A stretch of DNA of 20,917 nt. It comes from JAJRZL01 sp964557855 (GTDB taxonomy: Bacteria > Zixibacteria > MSB-5A5 > GN15 > FEB-12). Shown one piece after another: positions 15,601-20,917 of the stretch (its first letter is position 1; each line of letters opens with the position of its first letter). Made by a program: the position numbers and the translations under genes. Under the pieces are notes generated by a model. The model worked only from the letters and a program-made list of their open reading frames with translations. It was not told where the DNA came from and did not search any database. Where the stretch lies: the NCBI GenBank assembly GCA_964557855.1, contig CAZLBP010000058.1:1-20917 (forward strand). Direction: 5' to 3'.

Positions 15601-15746
15601 GCCGCTTTCAATCTCTGGCGCAAGATGACGACCAAGAGGTCACCGCGTTCGATTTCCCACTCCTCGGGAGACAAGTAATAATACCCCTGCTCTTCAAGGA
15701 GTTCGATTGCAAGTTTTTCTATATCTGACTCATACATATTACCCAT
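12630..15746 (-). CDS. hsdR: Type I restriction enzyme R subunit
   Basis: This 1038-aa motor-nuclease subunit cuts DNA after ATP-driven translocation in complex with HsdM and HsdS. The PD-(D/E)xK nuclease domain has RPDVVLM (D138) and VVVELK (E152, K154), followed by the QxxxY element RQLQNYK (169-173). The SF2 motor has Walker A HTQGSGKS (303-310), DEAH (408-411), GFTGTPIE near 450 and motif VI QAIARVNRVF. A C-terminal helical region completes the usual length. ATG at 15746 overlaps the ATPase stop; a second ATG at 15737, one base after that stop, would drop MGN and is equally plausible. Its first 90 coding bases are repeated at 17165-17293. No damage is seen, but hsdM is not in the window. 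Confidence 0.93.
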   Translation of the reverse strand: MGNMYESDIEKLAIELLEEQGYYYLSPEEWEIERGDLLVVILRQRLKAAIDRLNPSVPAEAREQALKMVANLPTQNLVENNEAFHAMLTNGVDVEYLGESGVKGDKVWLIDFGNPKDNDLVVCNQFTVLQGTAHKRPDVVLMINGLPLVVVELKNPADENATVKKAFRQLQNYKDAIGNLFHYNGVLVASDGLDAKAGSLTADWSRFMTWKTSDGSQEDAKTVPQLETIIKGILRPDVLLDLIKQFTVFEKTKREDPKTGLTVIDTAKKIAAYHQYYAVKRAVTSTKAAAGDSGSRKGGVVWHTQGSGKSLSMVFYSGLVVLELDNPTVVVITDRNDLDDQLFDTFAGCKQLLRQDPVQAENREHLKKLLKVAGGGIVFTTIQKFSPEDGAETFDQLSDRKNIVVIADEAHRSQYGFGAKTSIRGDDAITTYGFAKYLRDAIPNATFIGFTGTPIEKEDKSTPAVFGEYVDVYDIAQAVRDGATVRIYYESRLAKIHLKTEEKEQLDAEVEAITENEESTAKEKAKAKWTQLEAIVGHPDRLKTVAKDIIKHFEDRQQVFEGKAMIVAMSRRIAVALYDEIVALRPEWYSKEKRKGALKVIMTSDSSDPASWQPHHTTKEDRKAISERFKDPNDELKLVIVRDMWLTGFDVPCLHTMYVDKPMRGHNLMQAIARVNRVFKDKPGGLIVDYIGIASELKEAIATYTESGGQGVPTLDIDEAIATMIEKYEIVCQMFSSFDYKRYHSADTKQKMTIILEAQEHVLGLPDGKDRFIRQVLLLSKAFALSVPHEKAMGIKDDVGFFQTVKARLTKFEPTGRGKSDDEIESAIRQIVDRAVVSEGVVDIFDAAGIKKPDIAILSDEFLEEIKGMKRRNLAFELLKKILSDQIKIRSKKNMLQGKKLSEMLENAIRKYQNNLLSAAQVIEELIALAKHIKAEDERGKGLNLSEDEIAFYDALANNQSARDVLGDETLRELARILVEKVRSNASIDWTIKESVQAKLRTIVKRTLRKFGYPPDQQLLATENILKQAELFAGEWTA

Positions 15747-17163
15747 TTGCAGTTATTAGTTCCTTCAAATATTCCCGCATGGTGGCGATGGATCCCTTGA
15801 GATCATCGTCAGAGGCCTTGCCGTTATCCCGTTGATGGTGAATTTGATTTCGGACAAACGTGTGTATGCTGACTTCGTTTTGGTTTCCCATCCAAGGATA
15901 GCATTTCTGCTCAGCTTTTTCACCCTGGAAAAACGCGATGTCGAAATCTTTGATACCCTTGTCGTCGCCTCTTCGATACTTAAGTTCTTCGTACAACTCG
16001 TTGTGATGCTCTTCAGTTGCAAGGCCAAATGCTAGGTAGTTGATTTCGCTTGCCGAGATGTACGGCAACACCCGCTCCTGGACCGGTAGGACCCGTACAT
16101 TACCATCTTCTCTCACAAGAATACTGGCTTTAATGTTTTCATTCTGAAAGAGGTGTTTCACCAATAGTGGTGAGTGGGTCGTAAGTATCACTTGAGCGGA
16201 TTTGGCAAACTCCAGCAAGACCTGTACGAATCGTTCCTGGAGAGACGGGTGTAAGTGCAGTTCCGGCTCATCGATCAACACGATTAGCTGCTTACCGCTC
16301 TGCTGAGATAGATAGAATGAGTAGAGCAAGGCAAAGATCATTTCGTAGCCGGAGCCCAATTTGTCGACCGACACCTGGTTTTGGTTCTCTTTTTTTTCTG
16401 CGAAAAAGCACTTATCGAATGGCTTCCAGTTGTCTACGAAGCTAAGGGCGATCTTCGAACCGCTGATTTCCTTAAACTTGGCTACAGTGTCTTCGAGGAA
16501 CTTGTTGGTAACCTGCTTCTTGATATCGTCAAACCGCGCGTTGAGGTCTTCGCTCTTTTCCTTCTGCGCCTTGATAAATTGATAGCTGAAATCGTCCATA
16601 AGGCGGTCGAATCTTGTCGGGTTATAGGTCCCTGACCGCGTTTGAAACGTCCTATTTCTGTCCAGGAAGAGGATGTCATTCTCGCTGAATCGGGTTCCTT
16701 TGAACGGGTTGTTAACGCTGACTCTCAAGTCGGGACTGCCGTCCTTTGGCTTGTCTTCACCGTCGGCTCGTATGTACTTCTGGTCACTGACGACTACGGA
16801 AGACAAGTAGGTCTTACTGACTTTCGCCCTAACTCCTGCTTCGAACGAAAATCCCTTAGCTTTGAAGGACCCCTTTGGCATCGTCCCATCCACCGTGAAG
16901 TCGGCACGGGCGAGCACTTCTACATGTGCCCTGTGCTTCGGGTCGTTTAGATCGTGAAATGTAAAGCTGTCTGCTTTGTAGGATAATAGGGGTAACGCGA
17001 TAGCATCCAGTAGGGCGGTTTTGCCACACCCGTTTTCACCAACGAAAACAGTCAACCCAGACCCGTCATTCTTCCCGTCAGGTACGTTCAGGTTGTCGAT
17101 GGCGAATTGCTGCTGACTATCGAAGAGACGAAAATTCTTGATAATGACCTGCTTTATGAACAT
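15739..17163 (-). CDS. AAA (ABC/SMC-like) ATPase inserted ahead of hsdR
   Basis: This 474-aa ATPase has Walker A GENGCGKT (42-49), an ABC-type signature KLGSGYEM (268-275), Walker B LIVLIDEPELHLHP (293-306) and the switch LTTHSP (327-332). This is the DUF/AAA_15-AAA_21 group of defence ATPases related to RecF/OLD. There is no Toprim nuclease after it, so it is not OLD. The C-terminus (about 430-470) has HTFVRNQIHHQRDN, an R-N-x-x-H-H pattern recalling HEPN ribonucleases or a conserved partner-binding tail; this is only suggestive. The ATG at 17163 lies 1 bp after the 42-codon hsdR-like frame, and the stop overlaps hsdR. It is flanked by two copies of the hsdR 5' end and so was probably acquired by a recombination event. 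The partner subunit is unclear. Confidence 0.82.
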   Translation of the reverse strand: MFIKQVIIKNFRLFDSQQQFAIDNLNVPDGKNDGSGLTVFVGENGCGKTALLDAIALPLLSYKADSFTFHDLNDPKHRAHVEVLARADFTVDGTMPKGSFKAKGFSFEAGVRAKVSKTYLSSVVVSDQKYIRADGEDKPKDGSPDLRVSVNNPFKGTRFSENDILFLDRNRTFQTRSGTYNPTRFDRLMDDFSYQFIKAQKEKSEDLNARFDDIKKQVTNKFLEDTVAKFKEISGSKIALSFVDNWKPFDKCFFAEKKENQNQVSVDKLGSGYEMIFALLYSFYLSQQSGKQLIVLIDEPELHLHPSLQERFVQVLLEFAKSAQVILTTHSPLLVKHLFQNENIKASILVREDGNVRVLPVQERVLPYISASEINYLAFGLATEEHHNELYEELKYRRGDDKGIKDFDIAFFQGEKAEQKCYPWMGNQNEVSIHTFVRNQIHHQRDNGKASDDDLKGSIATMREYLKELITANG

Positions 17164-17164
17164 C

Positions 17165-17293
17165 TCATAGTTCCCCCACTGTTAACTGCCGCTCGGCTTC
17201 CCACTCCTCAGGGGACAGGTATGAATACCCCTGCTCTTCAAGGAGTTCGATTGCGAGTTGTTCGACCGCGTCTTCTGTTATCTTAATGCTCAT
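17165..17293 (-). pseudogene. Duplicated 5' fragment of hsdR (42 codons)
   Basis: The minus strand reads ATG at 17293 to TGA at 17165. Residues 11-32 (EQLAIELLEEQGYSYLSPEE and on) are almost identical to HsdR residues 10-30, and the DNA matches around 15650-15720. After WEAER the similarity stops and the frame closes with QLTVGEL, 1 bp before the ATPase ATG. It is a truncated copy of the hsdR start, not a functional gene, although it could be translated and may couple the ATPase to upstream translation. It marks the old junction between kwaB and hsdR. Confidence 0.8.
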
Positions 17294-17331
17294 ATTCTTG
17301 TTTACATTTGACAATCATATGCCCAGTTTGC

Positions 17332-18288
17332 TCAATTCGTCTGAACTTCATCTTTTGCCGAACTGTCATACATGCGTCTTGTCAGCTCCGACTTCAAATA
17401 GTCATCATTCAAGAGTTTTAGAAACAGCTGTTTCGACTTCTTGGTGTGGACGTGAAGCTTAGATTCGTCTTCGTTGTACTGGAATTTGCCAGCTAAAGCC
17501 GGGTGTTCTTGCGTGAACTTAAGCACTTCTGCGTTTGGGACGGCATCCCCGAGAACGGGTGAGTCAGCAGTTACCTTCACCAGCTTTCTGGCAAACGATA
17601 CATCTGAAAGCAGTTCTTCGAGCTCTTCAGGATTGTCAAGTAAATCTGCCGCCTCAATCGCACGAAGGCCCTCTCGTGCTTTCCTCTCAATGATGTCGTG
17701 AAACCCAAAGAACCGCTCTAGTATTGACAAGTTAATTATATACAATTCTCCGTTAATCTTAAAGAAGTCGATGGTGCCGTTTATCTTCAGTACGTCTGAG
17801 TCAAGCCTTGTAAAGCGTGTCTCTGCCGGAATAATAAAGAGCGTGCTATCACGCTTCAAAAGACTAACTGGATAGAAGCGTTTATAGAGCGCAATCTGAT
17901 GCTCATCGTTACCAACAAGAATTACGATTGCCTTTACGGACGCGAGATCGTCCTCCTCAAAAGAGAAGTCACTCAAATCGTCGTTACTCAACACCTCGTC
18001 AATCATGTCCAATCCCGTCGGTACTTCATCCAAGTCATAGTGATAAATTGCGTTTGTCCTGTCATCAGCAGAGGAGAGCGACAGGATTGCCAATTCCTCG
18101 TTGTCGAGGATCCCTGTCCTCAGTGACTCTACAAACTGGTTTCTTATCTCTGGTTGAATGGTTTCATCAATATCGGCTCGTTTGGCGGTCAGGCCACCTT
18201 CCGATTGCAGAATGAAATAAACGGTCGCCCCCACTCCCTCAGTAGCAGTGAAGGGTAGCAGATGTTCATCAAGTTCTGACTTCGTCAT
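17332..18288 (-). CDS. kwaB: Kiwa anti-phage protein KwaB (DUF4868)
   Basis: The 318-aa length matches KwaB. The DUF4868 core runs about 125-275 with YKRFYPVSLLKRDSTLFII, TRFTRLDSDVLKINGTIDFFKINGELYIINLSILERFFGFHDII and the following charged helices; these are the hallmarks I know for this family. KwaB is the DNA-binding effector of Kiwa and works with membrane-bound KwaA. The ATG at 18288 has a GGCGG ribosome binding site and overlaps the KwaA stop by 20 bp, so the pair is translationally coupled. The N-terminal 120 residues are acidic (SNDDLSDFSFEEDDL). No transmembrane segment is seen, as expected. It ends 38 bp before the hsdR fragment. Confidence 0.85.
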   Translation of the reverse strand: MTKSELDEHLLPFTATEGVGATVYFILQSEGGLTAKRADIDETIQPEIRNQFVESLRTGILDNEELAILSLSSADDRTNAIYHYDLDEVPTGLDMIDEVLSNDDLSDFSFEEDDLASVKAIVILVGNDEHQIALYKRFYPVSLLKRDSTLFIIPAETRFTRLDSDVLKINGTIDFFKINGELYIINLSILERFFGFHDIIERKAREGLRAIEAADLLDNPEELEELLSDVSFARKLVKVTADSPVLGDAVPNAEVLKFTQEHPALAGKFQYNEDESKLHVHTKKSKQLFLKLLNDDYLKSELTRRMYDSSAKDEVQTN

Positions 18289-18880
18289 TTGCCGCCTTTA
18301 CGTAGTAGATGCGCTCGTCGAGCTTGCGATAGTGAAGTTTGTCCTCTACAGCGAGCCGTTCACGCGCAATCAGGATTATGTTCTCCCTTGCACCATTTCG
18401 AAAATTGCCGTCTACTTTGTATATGTGATAGCCCAACAGCGCCAGGGTCGGATTCGCGTAAAACATATCGGTCTTCACATAAATAGCACCGATGAAAACA
18501 AGCAGAACAAGGAGTACAAAAGCGTACTTGGTATTGCTCAAGTCAAAGCATATCAAAGGAATGATGTATGTAGTCAGAAATGTCAAATGCTCGAAGTTTA
18601 TATTCTCAAGTTTGGTCACTGTAAACGGGATTTCCTTGCTCCCGGCAATCTTGTACTTGAAACGCCAGTAGAAAAGAAGTCCCAGCAGTAGCAGTGCGCC
18701 CGATATAATTGGAATAACGTTCAATCTCAGCAACTCAACGACGCCAATAAACCCGCATTCCGGCGCAAAGCACAACGGCACGTCAATTGTTATAATGATT
18801 ATCAGCAGGAACAGGAGCCACAGAGACACAATGTATAACTGAACCTTGTCCCAACTGCCTTTAGCACTTGCCGCACTCAA
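18269..18880 (-). CDS. kwaA: Kiwa membrane protein KwaA
   Basis: This 203-aa protein has four hydrophobic helices (about 13-33, 53-72, 95-111 and 118-136) and a polar C-terminal tail of about 65 residues, the layout of KwaA. KwaA forms the membrane part of Kiwa, which detects phage infection at the envelope and acts through KwaB. The start is TTG at 18880, inside TTGA overlapping the hsdS stop; GGAG seven bases upstream supports it. The stop overlaps kwaB by 20 bp. Sequence motifs for KwaA are weak, so the call leans on topology, size and the adjacent DUF4868 gene. Confidence 0.8.
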   Translation of the reverse strand: MSAASAKGSWDKVQLYIVSLWLLFLLIIIITIDVPLCFAPECGFIGVVELLRLNVIPIISGALLLLGLLFYWRFKYKIAGSKEIPFTVTKLENINFEHLTFLTTYIIPLICFDLSNTKYAFVLLVLLVFIGAIYVKTDMFYANPTLALLGYHIYKVDGNFRNGARENIILIARERLAVEDKLHYRKLDERIYYVKAANDEVRT

Positions 18881-20151
18881 TCCATGTCTCCCTTCACTCT
18901 CAACGCTCCGCTCATCAGCTTCGGCAGCAGCGCGTCCCTTGTTCTTGCAAGAGTGCTCACTGCCTTCAGATTCAAGCAGTACTTCGCGAAAATCGGTTTG
19001 ACTACTTCATTGTATCGTGTTAGCAGTCCTTCGTCAGGACAGACCGTCTTTGTGTCCTTCAAATCGGTGACCGTCACGTGCCCCAATCCGGTCGTTTGCT
19101 TTTGCTTGGCCAGTTCGACAAAGAGCGACTTGTAATGTCGCAGTAGGTTATATACCCACACCTTCTCCGCACTCTTATGAGGTACTACCCGAAACGTATG
19201 TTGATTCAGTATCCCCTTTCCAAGGTGCCATACAAATATGTCAATGGAAGTTTCAGGGCTGCCAGACCAGGAGAACAGGATATCGTCATCTTGAAGGATA
19301 ATGTCTTCGGATACGGACTTCTCAGTGTATTTGGTGTTAGCTGTTAGGCCATCTTTCAGTTCCGCAATCTTGATAATCGGAAGTCCAGCGTTCTTCGATG
19401 AGAAGTCATCTTGACGAAATGCGGCACCATTATTGTACTTGGCGACATCATATAAGCTGACAAGTCGCCAGCCGTCCGGTATCGGACCGAGGTCGGAGTC
19501 GACCATCTTGCCGCCGCTGGCTTTGTACGGCTTGCCGTTCTTGTCCGGAAAATTGAACTCGACGAACCACTCCTTAAAGATGGTCTGGGCGATCTTCTCA
19601 AGGGTCTCGTTCTGCCTGCGTAGCAACTCGATCTTGTCGTCCAGCGACGACAGCACCGCCGCAATCGCCTCCTGCTCCGGCAGCGGGGGGAGAAGGAAGG
19701 AAGAATTCTCAATCACTTCGGGATTGAATGAGGGGTATGCCGATGTATGACCCTCTGCAATCCGAGTAAGGTACTCCGTGTAGCTATCAGTAGTAAGGAG
19801 GCAGTAGAGAAAGTACGGATCAGCTTTCGTGACAGAAACCACAGCGAAGCCGGTTGAGGCGACGGTGTTGTTCTTTGCACTTTTGACATAGCAGTAGTGC
19901 CTGAGGTTAGGTCGTACGGTTGAGATCAAGATGTCTTGGTCCCTGACTATTCGCTTAGCTCTACTCGGTGCTTCTCTGAGCAACAATCTCTGTGTTGCCT
20001 TGATCCGGCCCAAGTCAACCGAAGCAATATCTATATATTGAATGTCCTTGTAAGGGTATTTTTTGTCTACAGTCAGCGCATTTACAACAGCGACGTCTTT
20101 AATGTGCGTCTTGGACCAACCCTGCAATTTTGTCTCGCTTTGCATTCGCAT
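18877..20151 (-). CDS. hsdS: Type I restriction-modification specificity subunit
   Basis: This 424-aa subunit sets the recognition sequence of the HsdMS methylase and HsdRMS nuclease. Two target recognition domains are visible. The first is about 12-165, ending in the conserved LLPPLPEQEAIAAVL. A coiled spacer follows (SSLDDKIELLRRQNETLEKIAQTIFKEWF, about 167-195). The second TRD is about 225-385, beginning GPIPDGWRLVSLYDVA. The C-terminal coil ends RDALLPKLMSGALRV. Each half recognises one part of a bipartite site; the bases are not readable. ATG at 20151 (or 20145) follows the preceding stop by about 5 bp. The 3' end overlaps kwaA. Full length, no damage. Confidence 0.93.
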   Translation of the reverse strand: MRMQSETKLQGWSKTHIKDVAVVNALTVDKKYPYKDIQYIDIASVDLGRIKATQRLLLREAPSRAKRIVRDQDILISTVRPNLRHYCYVKSAKNNTVASTGFAVVSVTKADPYFLYCLLTTDSYTEYLTRIAEGHTSAYPSFNPEVIENSSFLLPPLPEQEAIAAVLSSLDDKIELLRRQNETLEKIAQTIFKEWFVEFNFPDKNGKPYKASGGKMVDSDLGPIPDGWRLVSLYDVAKYNNGAAFRQDDFSSKNAGLPIIKIAELKDGLTANTKYTEKSVSEDIILQDDDILFSWSGSPETSIDIFVWHLGKGILNQHTFRVVPHKSAEKVWVYNLLRHYKSLFVELAKQKQTTGLGHVTVTDLKDTKTVCPDEGLLTRYNEVVKPIFAKYCLNLKAVSTLARTRDALLPKLMSGALRVKGDMD

Positions 20152-20156
20152 ATTGC

Positions 20157-20831
20157 CTATAACATACCGCCGATAAGATCAGAAACTCTGTTTACAAGCG
20201 ACGCGCAACCGCTTATGGCAGCTGCACCTTTCACCGCCGTCCAAGCAGCTTGAATAATACCCGAATTCGGTTCAGGCTTGGCAAGTTGTGTTTGGATCGT
20301 ATGAATATCCGCTACGTAGCCGATCTTATCGGCTTCCGATGCATCGGAAGCAGTGATCGCATCTCGTAGGTCGACGAGTGCTTGGCCCAGGTCACTGAAT
20401 TGTGCGTTGACTTGATTGCCGTCACCAAGCGTTATAATATTCTGACCGGATGCCTCAATCTTGATGCCGTGAAACGTCGATCTCGTGAATTCGCCGGGCC
20501 CCTCGATCTTGTCGATACCTGCGGCGGTGATTTGGTAGTATTTCGTGGCTGCTGGCATGACGGTGCCGCCTTTTGCCTTAAACTGCTTCTGAATCTCTTT
20601 TTCTTCGACCCAGCCCTGACTTATCAGATAGGTCAGGTTGCTCTGAACCTCCTGTTGAGAAAGCATATGCTGAGCTTTTAATTCCGCCTTGACATCGCTA
20701 ATTTTGATGGCTGAACCTTTCTTGCCCATACTGCTGGTCGCGTTCTTGTTGCGGTCGTAAAAGTACTGAAGCAAAAGCTGTCGAATTTCGTTATTGGACC
20801 TTGTGGGTTGTACTGGTTTCTTTTTAGCCAT
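20157..20831 (-). CDS. Winged-helix protein with C-terminal GDGNxV segment
   Basis: This 224-aa protein has a basic start and a winged-helix region (about 15-110: NNEIRQLLLQYFYDRN, AIKISDVKAELKAQHMLSQQEVQSNLTYLISQGWVEEKEI, YYQITAAGIDKIE). This is the form seen in transcriptional regulators and in DNA-reading adaptors. A beta segment IKIEASGQNIITLGDGNQV (124-141) and a helical, partly hydrophobic tail ending AISGCASLVNRVSDLIGGML follow. I recall such GDGNxV-plus-helix tails in defence-associated effector proteins, but cannot name the family. The ATG at 20831 has a strong GGGGG site nine bases upstream. It lies 5 bp before hsdS and probably regulates or joins the operon. Confidence 0.65.
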   Translation of the reverse strand: MAKKKPVQPTRSNNEIRQLLLQYFYDRNKNATSSMGKKGSAIKISDVKAELKAQHMLSQQEVQSNLTYLISQGWVEEKEIQKQFKAKGGTVMPAATKYYQITAAGIDKIEGPGEFTRSTFHGIKIEASGQNIITLGDGNQVNAQFSDLGQALVDLRDAITASDASEADKIGYVADIHTIQTQLAKPEPNSGIIQAAWTAVKGAAAISGCASLVNRVSDLIGGML

Positions 20832-20834
20832 AGG

Positions 20835-20917
20835 TCAATTCCCCCTATTTAGTAAAAGGCGCCTCATATCTACCGCTTCATTATCTTCAAGTAATCCGTG
20901 AACTCGAACAACCGATT
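20835..20917 (-). CDS. 3' end of a gene running off the right edge
   Basis: One minus-strand frame is open from the edge to a TGA at 20835-20837, reading VRVHGLLEDNEAVDMRRLLLNRGN before the stop. It ends just upstream of the ribosome binding site for the winged-helix gene, as expected for an operon neighbour. Too short to identify. HsdM would be the logical gene, but nothing in these 26 residues shows it. A second frame ending near 20870 is also open, so the call is tentative. Confidence 0.35.
   Translation of the reverse strand, partial: SVVRVHGLLEDNEAVDMRRLLLNRGN

Overview
The window is accessory DNA from an uncultured or poorly characterised bacterium. It uses the standard code (TGA acts as a stop throughout), is moderate in GC, and often has weak Shine-Dalgarno signals. 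I cannot name the lineage. The combination of Replic_Relax, a RuvC-like nuclease, an XRE regulator and a large serine recombinase is what one expects of an integrated plasmid-like or conjugative element. The minus-strand half is a defence island.

Region 1 (about 428-3359, genes on -): a plasmid-type module. It runs XRE regulator, unknown 89-aa protein, RuvC-like nuclease, then a replication-relaxation (Replic_Relax) protein. Between the last two genes lies about 700 nt (1540-2240) without a gene, packed with strong inverted repeats. It includes two complete three-armed, four-way-junction folds (1674-1890 and 1902-2020). Wobbles and tandem G-A mismatches make sense only on the + strand, so I think this is an undescribed structured RNA transcribed against its neighbours. 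A cruciform replication or transfer origin is the main alternative.

Region 2 (3773-6651, +): a coupled three-gene cargo cluster. It holds a six-helix membrane protein, an isoprenyl-diphosphate-synthase-like enzyme with an altered second Asp-rich motif (NDxxD), and a UMF1-type MFS transporter. Region 3 (6803-8623, +): a small helical protein and a 531-aa large serine recombinase. Four copies of a GTTCGAACCT word surround the recombinase 3' end and may mark an attachment region.

Region 4 (8852-20917, all on -): one continuous defence operon, read from right to left. Its order is an unrecognised gene end; a winged-helix protein; hsdS; kwaA and kwaB (Kiwa); a 42-codon copy of the hsdR 5' end; an AAA ATPase; hsdR; a DNA methyltransferase; a Z1-domain helicase-like ATPase; and a small conserved partner gene. 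A 157-bp IS630-type MITE splits that last gene, and removing it restores a clean 146-codon frame. The Z1 gene may begin upstream of its apparent GTG start through a TATCTTTGAC site identical to the prfB +1 frameshift site. hsdM is not seen and is presumably beyond the right edge. Start/stop overlaps link many of these genes, so a type I R-M system, Kiwa and a methyltransferase/Z1 system appear to be expressed together.
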